Part shown: piece after piece, positions 1 to 9,324 of the stretch
How the letters are laid out: each line of letters starts with the position of its first letter
Position numbering within the stretch: the first letter of the stretch is position 1
NCBI GenBank assembly: GCA_031546985.1
Contig: JAVBJN010000040.1
Coordinates: 62,001-126,000 of the forward strand
Direction: 5' to 3'
Origin: JAVBJN01 sp031546985
Lineage (GTDB): Bacteria > Bacteroidota > Bacteroidia > Chitinophagales > Chitinophagaceae
Length of the DNA: 64,000 nt
Notes under the pieces: generated by a model
What the model was told of the DNA's origin: nothing
Databases searched by the model: none
What the model saw: the letters and a program-made list of their open reading frames with translations, nothing else
Made by a program: the position numbers and the translations under genes

Positions 1-39
1 GGCGTAATTGTAAAACGCCTGGAGTTACTGAATAAGTAA
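1..39 (+). CDS. C-terminal tail of a T9SS sorting-domain protein (partial)
   Basis: The first 12 codons read GVIVKRLELLNK and then stop. This closely matches the ends of the complete T9SS proteins downstream (GVITRRLELIK at 9175 and GLVIKRLEIIR at 13527), so it is the last strand of a type IX secretion sorting domain. The gene body lies outside the window. It shows that the tandem array of sorting-domain proteins extends further upstream. The match is short, but its position before a strong terminator and its close agreement with the neighbours make the call reasonable. Confidence 0.7.
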   Translation, partial: GVIVKRLELLNK

Positions 40-62
40 TCTGTAACACCATTTATATCCGG

Positions 63-93
63 AAACCGGGGGCCTTAAGCCCCCGGTTTTTTG
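63..93 (+). terminator. Rho-independent terminator after the partial T9SS gene
   Basis: CCGGGGG (66-72) pairs with CCCCCGG (80-86). The stem is extended by C73-G79 inside and AAA/TTT outside, and is followed by a T run. It lies 24 bases after the stop codon. Confidence 0.9.
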
Positions 94-211
94 TTTTGGC
101 TCAAATGGCCCATCTGCATTCTCAACGCGCGAATAAACAAGCGATAATTTACGCGCTGAGACTTAATGAGTTGGTTTTCATTGCATAGTCAAATACTAAA
201 TAATGCTATGT

Positions 212-219
212 TAGCTTTG
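212..219 (+). promoter_or_regulatory. Bacteroidota -7 element (TAGCTTTG)
   Basis: An exact match to the Bacteroidota consensus TAnnTTTG, 47 bases before the start of the 1117-aa T9SS protein and after the preceding terminator. No convincing -33 TTTG was found at the usual spacing. Confidence 0.5.
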
Positions 220-266
220 TGGTTCGTCTTATATTTAGGAAAGAAAAAATATAAAAAAGGCGTGCT

Positions 267-3200
267 ATGAAAAAAATGTTACTAACGTTCTGGTATGTTA
301 TGGTTGGATTGCCCTTTATGTTTTATGCCCTTACGCTAAAAGCACAATCACCCAGTACTTATACCTTTACCACACTCACGGGTACCTATAATAATATAAC
401 AGGTACGGCGCTCACCAGTATTCAAACCGATGAAGTTTTGTCTGCGGCCATCCCCATCGGGTTTACCTTCAACTTTGCAGGCACCAACTACACCCAGGCC
501 AAAGCCAGCTCTAACGGTTTTCTGACCTTTAACACGGCTTCTACATCGGCTAACCTTACCAATGCGACAACCAGCCTGGCTACATCGCAGCCCATGCTTA
601 TGCCGCTATGGGACGATATGCAGGGCAACCTGGGTACCGCTACCTATGCCACCACCGGCACGGCCCCCAACCGGGTGTTTACAATGGAGTGGCGCAACTG
701 GCGGTGGAACTGGCAGGCCACAGCGGTGGGCATCAGCTTTCAGTTAAGGCTGTACGAAACCACCAACGTTATTGAGTACCAGTACCGCCAGGAAACCGGC
801 GCTTTGAATGCCACCTCGGCCACTATTGGTATAGCAACAATTAATACCTTAAACTTTGGCTATCTCACATTAGATAATATAGCCGCTACGCCAACCGCAT
901 CTGCTTCGGCATTTAACACCGCCATCAGCACCAAACCGCCCAATGGCCAGATTTACCGTTTTACGCCTCCTCCTCCCTGCTCGGGAGCGCCATCGGGTAT
1001 TACTGCAAGTAACCCCGGTACGGTGTGCCCCAACCTGAGCTTTACGCTTACGCTGAATGGTGTACCCAGTGTATCTGGCTTGTCTTACCAATGGCAATCA
1101 TCGCCCAATAATACTACCTGGACCAATGTGGCAGGTGCTACCAATAGCACTTTAACCACATCAGTACCTGTTTCTACCTACTTTAGATGCGTGGTAACCT
1201 GTACCGCGTTAAGCGCCAGTTTTAACACACCTGGTGTGCAGGCTACTACCCTGGCGCCTACGGTATTGCCCTATTACGAGAGTTTTGAAGGCATTTCTAC
1301 CAATAACGAATTGCCCCAATGCTGGAAATCGACCAATAACGGTACCATTACCCTCACTTATACCGCTGCACAAACTTCTAATAACCGGGTACCCAGAACT
1401 GGCAACAAGTTTGCCGCTTTCCGCTGGAGTTCGGTAGATACCTTTTATACGCAGGGGTTAAGTATGACGGCAGGCAGCACCTATAGTGTAAGCTTCTGGT
1501 ACATTACAGATGGCTCTGCAGGTTACGGGCCGCTTACCCTCAATTACGGAAGAGCGCCCCGCAAAGATTCCATGACCAATTTTGCGCTGATTCCGGCCAA
1601 TTTTACCAATACGGCTTACCAGCAAATGACCGGAACCTTTGTAGCGCCCACTACCGGAACCTACTATATAAGCATAGCCTGTAATATTACAGGAGCCCCG
1701 TGGTATGTAAGTTTCGACGACCTTAATATTAAAGAGCTGGCTACCTGTGCCGGTGCGCCCAATGGTGGTACCACGATTTCCAATCAGGATTCCGTATGTA
1801 CCGGCCAGTCATTCTCGCTTAGCATTGGCGGCGCGCCCACATACCTGAATGGTTCGTACCAATGGCAATCATCGGCCAATGCAACAACCTGGGTAGACAT
1901 ACCCGGCGCCACTACCGATATCTATTCACTTACCCAAACCCAGAACACCTACTACCGTTGCAAGGTGACCTGTAACGCAGGCGGGCAGATTTCTTACTCC
2001 GCCCAGAAGTATGTAACCATGAAGAACTACCTTAATTGCTACTGCACACCTACCTTTAGTTTTAACTGCAGCACGCTGGGGTCTATTAAAGATTTTACCC
2101 TGAATGGTATTAACGGAACGGTCATTAATGACCTGAACACCGGTTGCAGCTCGCCGGCAGTAAGGTTTGTAAGTCCACAGCCTTATGTTCAGTTGCTTAA
2201 GGGGGGTAGCCATACCGGGTCTATCTCTTCGGATTATACCTCTACAATGAATGCCAAGATCTGGATCGATTTTGGCCGGGATGGAGTGTTTGACAGCAAC
2301 TATGAGCTGCTTGCCCAAATTGCCAATGCCCAGAATACAGCCTTTACCCTCAATATTCCATTCTTTGTAGATACCGGTGTGTACCGTATGCGCGTAAGAT
2401 CGGTATACAGCACCAACGTGTTTACCTCCTGCGACAACCAGAATTATGGCGAAACGCATGATTACTGGGTTTACATCCGCCCATGCGCCAATCCTCCTGT
2501 AGCATTGGGGCCTGATGCGGTGTTGTGTTCGGGTGCCTCTACCGTATTGAACGCAGGCGTGTATCCCAGTGCTACGTATGCCTGGAGTACCGGCGCTACC
2601 ACACCAACCATTAATGTAAGTACCGGAGGGCAATACCGTGTAACCGTAAGCGTGCCCGGTGGCTGTGTAGGAAGGGATACCGTGAATATAACCACTGGTA
2701 CACTCCCCACGCTGAGTGCAAGTAACGACACTACTGTATGCCTGGGCGCGGCGGTTACCTTTGCTGCAACTACTACCGGCGGGCAATTGTACTGGAGCAA
2801 TGGCGCCACTACGCCTACCATTACTGTAAACCAGGCTGGCGAGTATATTGTGAGCAGTACCAGTCCCGAGAATTGTGTGGTGCGCGATACCATACACCTT
2901 AATTATTCTAACAATGCCATTGTAATACTGGGAAATGATATATATGAATGTCCGAATGTACCGGTTGTGCTTAATGCGGGTAACCCGGGCAGCACTTACC
3001 AGTGGAATACAGGAGCTACCTCCCAAACAATTTCGGTGATGAACGCCGGCTCGTATGATGTAATGGTTAAAACCCCTATTGGCTGCATAGGCCGCGATTC
3101 TATTATGATCTTTCATAAACCATTGCCCATGGCCGCCTTTAATTATGATGTAGATGGCACGGTGGTGAGCTTTACCGATACCTCATCGGATGCGCTCACG

Positions 3201-3620
3201 TACATGTGGTATTTTGGCGATCAGGGTACGAGTACGGATGTGCACCCGGTGCATACCTATACACAATATGGCACTTACGAGGTAATGCTGGTGGTGACCA
3301 ATGCCTGCGGCAAGGATACGGCCAGGGCTGTTGTTGGGCTTTACCCCACCGGAATACGGGAGCAGAACAAAAACCTCGGATTATTGTTATATCCCAACCC
3401 TTCAGAAGGAATAGTGTTTATAGACAATAAACCCGGGTTGGATATTAAAGAAATACGGATCACTAATATTTTAGGCGCTAAGGTATTGGAACAAACCACG
3501 CTGGGCAGAAAATCGCTCGTGGCGATAGATGTTCGTAACCTGCCCAATGGTACCTATAATATATACATTAACACCGATAAAGGACAAACGATTCAAACAC
3601 TTCAGGTACTTAAAAAATAA
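267..3620 (+). CDS. Large secreted T9SS type A sorting-domain protein (Ig-like, GEVED, PKD)
   Basis: A 1117-aa secreted protein. A signal peptide (about 1-27, ending LKAQS) is followed by an N-terminal domain (about 28-230, with PLWDD and GTAPNR motifs) shared with the next two genes. Then come Ig-like modules with the YQWQSS signature, a jelly-roll-like segment starting YYESFEG, and a GEVED-type domain (about 591-742, WIDFGRDGVFD). Three cysteine-containing beta repeats of about 75 residues (745-950) lead to a PKD domain (about 953-1020, WYFGDQ) and a sorting domain from about 1041 (LYPNPS). It is expected to be exported by Sec, moved across the outer membrane by T9SS and anchored on the cell surface. 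Adhesion is plausible but not shown. There is no catalytic motif I recognise. The start is fixed by the signal peptide. Confidence 0.88.
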   Translation: MKKMLLTFWYVMVGLPFMFYALTLKAQSPSTYTFTTLTGTYNNITGTALTSIQTDEVLSAAIPIGFTFNFAGTNYTQAKASSNGFLTFNTASTSANLTNATTSLATSQPMLMPLWDDMQGNLGTATYATTGTAPNRVFTMEWRNWRWNWQATAVGISFQLRLYETTNVIEYQYRQETGALNATSATIGIATINTLNFGYLTLDNIAATPTASASAFNTAISTKPPNGQIYRFTPPPPCSGAPSGITASNPGTVCPNLSFTLTLNGVPSVSGLSYQWQSSPNNTTWTNVAGATNSTLTTSVPVSTYFRCVVTCTALSASFNTPGVQATTLAPTVLPYYESFEGISTNNELPQCWKSTNNGTITLTYTAAQTSNNRVPRTGNKFAAFRWSSVDTFYTQGLSMTAGSTYSVSFWYITDGSAGYGPLTLNYGRAPRKDSMTNFALIPANFTNTAYQQMTGTFVAPTTGTYYISIACNITGAPWYVSFDDLNIKELATCAGAPNGGTTISNQDSVCTGQSFSLSIGGAPTYLNGSYQWQSSANATTWVDIPGATTDIYSLTQTQNTYYRCKVTCNAGGQISYSAQKYVTMKNYLNCYCTPTFSFNCSTLGSIKDFTLNGINGTVINDLNTGCSSPAVRFVSPQPYVQLLKGGSHTGSISSDYTSTMNAKIWIDFGRDGVFDSNYELLAQIANAQNTAFTLNIPFFVDTGVYRMRVRSVYSTNVFTSCDNQNYGETHDYWVYIRPCANPPVALGPDAVLCSGASTVLNAGVYPSATYAWSTGATTPTINVSTGGQYRVTVSVPGGCVGRDTVNITTGTLPTLSASNDTTVCLGAAVTFAATTTGGQLYWSNGATTPTITVNQAGEYIVSSTSPENCVVRDTIHLNYSNNAIVILGNDIYECPNVPVVLNAGNPGSTYQWNTGATSQTISVMNAGSYDVMVKTPIGCIGRDSIMIFHKPLPMAAFNYDVDGTVVSFTDTSSDALTYMWYFGDQGTSTDVHPVHTYTQYGTYEVMLVVTNACGKDTARAVVGLYPTGIREQNKNLGLLLYPNPSEGIVFIDNKPGLDIKEIRITNILGAKVLEQTTLGRKSLVAIDVRNLPNGTYNIYINTDKGQTIQTLQVLKK

Positions 3621-3637
3621 AGTATATAAAATTTAGC

Positions 3638-3674
3638 AAAAGAGGTTGGCGTTCATAGCCAGCCTCTTTTTTAT
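3638..3674 (+). terminator. Rho-independent terminator
   Basis: AAAGAGGTTGGC pairs with GCCAGCCTCTTT (one mismatch in the middle) around a GTTCATA loop and is followed by a T-rich tract. It starts 17 bases after the first T9SS gene. Confidence 0.85.
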
Positions 3675-3768
3675 TTTAAATAATTCAAATTACATGTATG
3701 GTGTATGCGTATGGTCAAAAAACGCATCAAAACACATTGAATATGAGCTAGTTATAAAGCATTTCCCT

Positions 3769-3776
3769 TATCTTTG
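3769..3776 (+). promoter_or_regulatory. Bacteroidota -7 element (TATCTTTG)
   Basis: An exact TAnnTTTG match 29 bases before the start codon of the 1789-aa T9SS protein and downstream of the previous terminator. It suggests the gene is transcribed on its own. Confidence 0.55.
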
Positions 3777-3805
3777 CGCGCGCACATTAAACGGCGTGTA
3801 GTGTC

Positions 3806-6800
3806 ATGGGAATAAACAGTTTGATCAAAGGCATTAAACAATCGGTTGTTGCAGCAACTGTTGTTGTTTTAGGATTATACGGAGGCAAGGCGCAAGCGCA
3901 GGCTTACCCGGCTAATTTTTATTCGTTTTCTGCCAGCCAGGGAACGTATAGTTACCTGAATGGTGGTACGGCAATGCCCACTACCTTTATTGTAGATACA
4001 AAACTCTCCGATAGATTTCCTATTGGTTTTGCCTTTAACTTCTGTGGTATTAATTATGACTCTCTTGCTGCAAGTTCAGATGGTTATATAACATTTGGTA
4101 AAGGAACAAACGCTGCAGGAAATTCCACCACATCGTTAACTAACATAGGTCCTGCTTTAATGCCTCTTTGGGATGATCTGAAAGGAAATCCGGCAGCGCC
4201 ATTCAATTCCTCTTCCTCCTACCTGTTAACAGGGACGGCTCCTAACAGAGTTTTTACTTTTGAATGGAAAAACTGGATGTGGAACTGGGGTGCAACTTTA
4301 GCGCCAACAATCTCTTTCCAGGTTAAATTGTATGAAGGAACGAATATTGTTGAATTTGTTTATAATCCGGAAACCGGGACCATCAATAACCCAAGTGCAT
4401 CAATTGGTATTGGAGCAACACCTACCGACTATATCTCATTAGATACAACCTCTAATACTACCACTGTATCAAACTCAAGTTTCAATACTAATATTAAAAC
4501 CAAGCCGGCAAGTGGCCAGATTTTTAGATTTACGCCCCCTCCTGTTTGTGCAGGAGCTCCTGTTGCTTCTAATGTTGTTGGCCCTAACCAATCCTGCTAT
4601 CGCGAAACGGTTAATCTAACTCTTGATCAACCTTATCTCATTCCGCAAATTTCCTACCAGTGGCAGTCTTCTCCGGACAGCTTAACCTGGACTAATATTA
4701 CAAAGGATACTACCCTCAATTATTATAAGGGAGAAAACCGGGCTACACAATATTACAGGTGTAAAATAAAATGCCGCGCAACAGCCGATTCGATTTATAC
4801 ACCTGGTCATAAGATTACATTATCTTCTATTACTGTTCCTTATTTCGAAAGTTTCGAAAGTCTTTCTGCTGCCAATACTTTGCCCGGCTGCTGGAAAGGA
4901 ACCAATATGGGTTCAAAAATATACACTACTGCTACTGCTACACCATTGAATAACCGTTACCCAAGAACCGGTTCTTATTTTGGGTATTTTGGTACGAGTG
5001 TTAAGGATACCTTATTTGCTCCTTTGGTAGAACTGCAGGCAGGAAAAACATATGATTTTTCTTACTGGAAGAAAACACATACTGCTAATGTCTACGATAG
5101 CCTGAGTATCCTGGTTCAAAAACTGGGTACCACTCAATGGCAGGTATTGCAAGCCGATACCGGTTTAAATATTCTTACAGTAGATTATAAACAGGTTAAT
5201 GGTCAATTTACACCTACACAAGCTGGCCAGTATTTATTTGCCATTTATGCAAAATCAAAAAATACTACCGCTGGTTTCATCTCATTTGACGATATAAAGA
5301 TTGCAGAAGCTGTTCCTTGTAATGGTGTGTTTGCTACCAATTCAGTTACAGGACCAAATCCAGCTTGTATTGGAGCACCTTTTATTCTTACCATCCAGAA
5401 CCTGTATAACAATACTGGCCTGGTTTATAGGTGGCAAAGTTCAGTTGACTCTTCAAGCTGGACAGATATTACTGGTGCCGTTTCAGAAGTGTTGACGGCA
5501 GCTGCCATCAACAGTAAAACATATTTCCGCTTTATCGCCAAGTGTGTTGCTTCCGGAGATAGCGTTGTATTGCCGTATGCTGTTAATGTAAGATATGCCC
5601 AACCGGTTACTCTGCCTTATTTCCAGGATTTTGAAAGTGCGTGGATGAGCAGCTCCTGCGGTACAAATGATATCCCTGACGCATCCTGGATGGGTCTGCC
5701 CTATACAGGCAATAACGCATGGAGACGTGATAATGATACTTTGTCTGCCGCATGGAATAGTGCAGCGAGTGGTGGTTACCAACCAAGAGGGGCAAACGGC
5801 TCTTCCCGTTCGGCGCGTTTCCATTCTCAGTATACTTTAAGTGGCATAATGGGCTCATTGGATCTTTACGCAAAGTTCAATGCAGGAAGTTATAAGGTGA
5901 TCCGTTATGACTATATTAATATTAACGGCTCTGATTCATTATTCGTAGAAGTCTCTTTAGATAAAGGACAATCCTGGAATCTGTTGGATAAACGTGGTAT
6001 AAGTGCGACCTGGTCGTCTAAAACATTATTTACCCAGTTGGCTGCCGATACCGCTATCGTTCGCTTTAGGGCTAAGTCTGATTATGGCTCTACTGATATC
6101 GGATTGGATAATGTAAGCATTTTCGAAACCAACTGTCTGCCAGTTACTTCATTTGACCTGGGTAATATCTACTCCGATTCTGTAAACCTGAAATGGGGTT
6201 GCGGTGGTTGCGGTGGTGCAACCTTTAAACTGGAATTTGGCCCTACCGGCTTTACTCCCGGCACCGGTACCTTTATTAATGGTATTATGGATAGTACCTA
6301 TACTATTCCGGCAACTGCAGGCTTAAATATTGGTACTTATTATGATGCTTATGTGTATAAAGATTGCTCGGCTGCTAATCCTGGCGATCCTTTGTCTCCG
6401 GCATCCAGTGTGCGCACTTTTGCCCTCAAACCTTATAATGATACCTGTACAGGTGCAATAGCTATAACTCCGGCTACCAGTGCGTTTTGTTCAGGCGGCA
6501 TAACTGGTACAACAGTAGGCGCTACCAACTCTCCGGGCAACACTTCTTGTACTACACCCGATGATGATGTATGGTATAGTTTTGTAGCTACCAGCCCGGT
6601 ACATACGGTAAGCATTAGCAACGTAGGTTCTGTAAAAGGAACATCTAAAGATATGTACCACCAGGTACTGAGCAGCGCCTGCACCACTTTTACCAGTGTA
6701 TTGTGCAGCGATGCCGATACCAGTATCGTAAAAGGCCTTACCGTAGGCAATACCTATTGGGTTAGGGTTTGGACCAAAGATGCTGGTGTGGCCGATACTT

Positions 6801-9175
6801 TTAAACTTTGTGTAGGTACAGTGCCTGTAGCTGTAAACGATTCCTGCAGCACTGCTACTACCCTGGTTGCTGGTAGCACTGCGCAATGTGTAGATCAGAA
6901 AATGGGCATCACCACCGGTGCGGGTTCTACGCCAGGTTTAGCTGCCTGCCTTGGAACTGCCGACGATGATGTATGGTATAAATTTACCGCTACTGCTATT
7001 ACACATCGCATCGACATTCGTAATGTGCGGGCAGTAGCCGGTACAACCGATATGGTGCACCAGGTATTTTCTGGCAACTGTAATGCATTGGCGAACGTAA
7101 AATGTAGCGATCCCGACAGCAGCCTGATTTCTGGCTTAACCATTGGCCAGGATTATTATATCCGCGTGTGGACCAAAGACGCTACCGCGGCCGATACCTT
7201 TAATATATGTGTAACCGGTGTGGCTCAACCTGCCAACGATTCCTGCCTGAATGCACAGGTTCTTCCTGTGGGTACAAACTGGTGGGATCAGGGAGGAACC
7301 CCGGGTTCAACCTTCTGCGCTAATACTACCCCTGTGTTTGCAGCTTGCGCTGCTGGTGCAGAAGATGATGTGTGGTACAAGTTTACCGCGCCTAATACTA
7401 CGGTAAAAGTAAAATTGAACGCAGTAGGTAGCCAGTTTGGCGGCAGCACCGATATGTATCACCAGCTTTATACCGGTAACTGCTCTGCCCTTATGGGTAT
7501 GCAGTGCAACGATCCGGATAGCAGTGTAAGCTACAGCCTTACCGTTGGTCAGGATTACTTTATCCGCGTGTGGACCAAAACCGTGGGCGATGCGGCAGAT
7601 AGTTTCCTGATTACGGTAAACAGCCTGCCTTCTCCTGCCAATGATGAGTGCGGCAACGCTGCTGCAATCAGTTGTGGCAATACCTTGTTTGGCAATACAA
7701 ATGCTGCGGCCAATGACAATGCCACTACTTTTGGCTGTGCATTTACTCCAACACAAACTGCACCTGGTGTGTGGTATAAATTTACCGGTACCGGTGATAG
7801 TGTAGTTTTCTCTACCTGCCACGATACCACCCGTTTCGATACACGTATCAACATTTTTAAAGGTGTGTGCGGCACATTTACCTGTGTGGCAGATAATGAC
7901 AATAACGCTGCCTGTACCGGCAACAACAAGTCTTCGCTGGTTGGTTTTGTAACCGAAGCAGGCGCGTCTTATTATGTGTTGGTGCATGGCGTAGCACAAA
8001 CCGGCATGTTTGCCCTTAACATGACCTGTATGCCTTGTGTAAAACCAACGGTTAACCTTGGTCCGGATACGGTTATGTGCAGCAGCGGCAGTCTTATGAC
8101 GCTTACCGCCGCTGGTAATGGCGATACCTATCTGTGGAATACCAATGCTACCACTAAAAACCTGGTGATTGATGCGCCCGGCCAATATACCGTAACGGCT
8201 TACAGCAGATCGGGTTGCCGCAATTACGATACCATACGTGTAACCGCTTCTCCTTCTCCTACCATTTGGGCAGGAAACGATACTACGGTGTGTGTGGGAT
8301 TGCAGGCCCGCTTAACCGCTACCCTGAGTGCAGGAGCCAACATTCGCTGGAGTACCGGCGAAACCACTCCTGTGATTGATGTAGACCATGCAGGAACATA
8401 TATTGCTACTGCTACCAATATTTATGGTTGCACCACCCGTGATACCGTAGAGGTGATGTACGAAAATAACCCTGTGGTAAACATGGGCGCCGATGTAACA
8501 GAGTGCCCCGGCGTGCCTGTGGTGCTTAATGCCGGATTCCCCGGGTATGTTTACAACTGGAGCAACGGCGGTACCAATCAAACGACTGCAGTACTTAATG
8601 CCGGTACCTATTGGGTTGAAGTATTAAATTCCAAAGGTTGCCGCGCGAGCGATACCATTGTGGTAACGCACAAACCGCTGCCGGCTGCCGGCTTTGACTA
8701 TGAAGCCAATGGAACTGTGGTAAACTTTACCGATACGTCTAAAAACGTAATTAACCGCACCTGGTATTTTGGCGACCAAACGCCGAGCAGTAATGCCGCT
8801 ACACTTACGCACATGTATGTACAATATGGTACTTACAAAGTGACATTGGTGGTGCAGAACACCTGCGGATCGGATACCACATCCATTACGCTGGGACTTT
8901 ACCCAACCGGTATCAATGAAGTAGATAAAGGACAAGGCATAGCATTGTATCCTAACCCTGCCAAAACCACTACCGTGCTGCAGAACAAAGCCGGTTTGGA
9001 CATCCGTAGGATTGTACTGATCGATGCAGCCGGAAAACAGGTGCTGGCAATGGATAAAACAGGCACGGCAAGAGAGGTAAACCTCGATGTGAGCCCGCTG
9101 CCTGGTGGCTTATACCTGGTGCAGGTATTTACTGCAGATGGTGTGATAACCAGACGACTGGAATTGATTAAATAG
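3806..9175 (+). CDS. Giant secreted T9SS protein with tandem 134-residue repeats
   Basis: A 1789-aa surface protein. Order: signal peptide (about 1-32, ending AQAQA); the shared N-terminal domain (33-245, PLWDD, GTAPNR); an Ig-like module and jelly-roll-like segment; a second Ig-like and second jelly-roll segment (to about 775); a fibronectin-III-like module (775-875). Then come three tandem repeats at about 877-1009, 1010-1143 and 1144-1277, each starting ND(T/S)C and carrying DDVWY and RVWTK motifs, and a divergent fourth (1278-1410, GVWYKFTG). These resemble bacterial pre-peptidase C-terminal domains. Cysteine-containing beta repeats, a PKD domain (about 1628, WYFGDQ) and a sorting domain (about 1713, LYPNP) follow. 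The first third is clearly more AT-rich than the rest. No enzyme domain is visible; a structural or adhesive role is inferred. Confidence 0.88.
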   Translation: MGINSLIKGIKQSVVAATVVVLGLYGGKAQAQAYPANFYSFSASQGTYSYLNGGTAMPTTFIVDTKLSDRFPIGFAFNFCGINYDSLAASSDGYITFGKGTNAAGNSTTSLTNIGPALMPLWDDLKGNPAAPFNSSSSYLLTGTAPNRVFTFEWKNWMWNWGATLAPTISFQVKLYEGTNIVEFVYNPETGTINNPSASIGIGATPTDYISLDTTSNTTTVSNSSFNTNIKTKPASGQIFRFTPPPVCAGAPVASNVVGPNQSCYRETVNLTLDQPYLIPQISYQWQSSPDSLTWTNITKDTTLNYYKGENRATQYYRCKIKCRATADSIYTPGHKITLSSITVPYFESFESLSAANTLPGCWKGTNMGSKIYTTATATPLNNRYPRTGSYFGYFGTSVKDTLFAPLVELQAGKTYDFSYWKKTHTANVYDSLSILVQKLGTTQWQVLQADTGLNILTVDYKQVNGQFTPTQAGQYLFAIYAKSKNTTAGFISFDDIKIAEAVPCNGVFATNSVTGPNPACIGAPFILTIQNLYNNTGLVYRWQSSVDSSSWTDITGAVSEVLTAAAINSKTYFRFIAKCVASGDSVVLPYAVNVRYAQPVTLPYFQDFESAWMSSSCGTNDIPDASWMGLPYTGNNAWRRDNDTLSAAWNSAASGGYQPRGANGSSRSARFHSQYTLSGIMGSLDLYAKFNAGSYKVIRYDYININGSDSLFVEVSLDKGQSWNLLDKRGISATWSSKTLFTQLAADTAIVRFRAKSDYGSTDIGLDNVSIFETNCLPVTSFDLGNIYSDSVNLKWGCGGCGGATFKLEFGPTGFTPGTGTFINGIMDSTYTIPATAGLNIGTYYDAYVYKDCSAANPGDPLSPASSVRTFALKPYNDTCTGAIAITPATSAFCSGGITGTTVGATNSPGNTSCTTPDDDVWYSFVATSPVHTVSISNVGSVKGTSKDMYHQVLSSACTTFTSVLCSDADTSIVKGLTVGNTYWVRVWTKDAGVADTFKLCVGTVPVAVNDSCSTATTLVAGSTAQCVDQKMGITTGAGSTPGLAACLGTADDDVWYKFTATAITHRIDIRNVRAVAGTTDMVHQVFSGNCNALANVKCSDPDSSLISGLTIGQDYYIRVWTKDATAADTFNICVTGVAQPANDSCLNAQVLPVGTNWWDQGGTPGSTFCANTTPVFAACAAGAEDDVWYKFTAPNTTVKVKLNAVGSQFGGSTDMYHQLYTGNCSALMGMQCNDPDSSVSYSLTVGQDYFIRVWTKTVGDAADSFLITVNSLPSPANDECGNAAAISCGNTLFGNTNAAANDNATTFGCAFTPTQTAPGVWYKFTGTGDSVVFSTCHDTTRFDTRINIFKGVCGTFTCVADNDNNAACTGNNKSSLVGFVTEAGASYYVLVHGVAQTGMFALNMTCMPCVKPTVNLGPDTVMCSSGSLMTLTAAGNGDTYLWNTNATTKNLVIDAPGQYTVTAYSRSGCRNYDTIRVTASPSPTIWAGNDTTVCVGLQARLTATLSAGANIRWSTGETTPVIDVDHAGTYIATATNIYGCTTRDTVEVMYENNPVVNMGADVTECPGVPVVLNAGFPGYVYNWSNGGTNQTTAVLNAGTYWVEVLNSKGCRASDTIVVTHKPLPAAGFDYEANGTVVNFTDTSKNVINRTWYFGDQTPSSNAATLTHMYVQYGTYKVTLVVQNTCGSDTTSITLGLYPTGINEVDKGQGIALYPNPAKTTTVLQNKAGLDIRRIVLIDAAGKQVLAMDKTGTAREVNLDVSPLPGGLYLVQVFTADGVITRRLELIK
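6436..7640 (+). repeat. Three tandem ~400-bp protein-coding repeats
   Basis: Three in-frame repeats of about 400 bases inside the 1789-aa protein. Each encodes ND(T/S)C, then DDVWY, then a histidine-containing segment (YHQ or VHQ), C(S/N)D(A/P)D, and RVWTK. Homologous units occur in the next gene at about 11187-11990, but only two of them there. Confidence 0.8.
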
Positions 9176-9196
9176 AAAACGCATATTATTTTTTTA

Positions 9197-9234
9197 GAAA
9201 AGGTTGGGAGATATCCCAACCTTTTCTTTTTTTT
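9197..9234 (+). terminator. Rho-independent terminator
   Basis: GAAAAGGTTGGGA (9197-9209) pairs perfectly with TCCCAACCTTTTC (9214-9226) around GATA and is followed by a long T run. Confidence 0.92.
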
Positions 9235-9324
9235 GCAAGTCTTTTTTTTAGAACCTTTGTTTAAATCTTCATTCCTTTTATATGAAAGATTTAACAGCTT
9301 AAACCATCACAAACTAACCGATCT

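Noticed and set aside
1926..3116. A 396-codon minus-strand frame opposite the first T9SS gene
   Set aside because: It is the antisense shadow of repetitive beta-rich coding sequence, and no domain or plausible start was seen.
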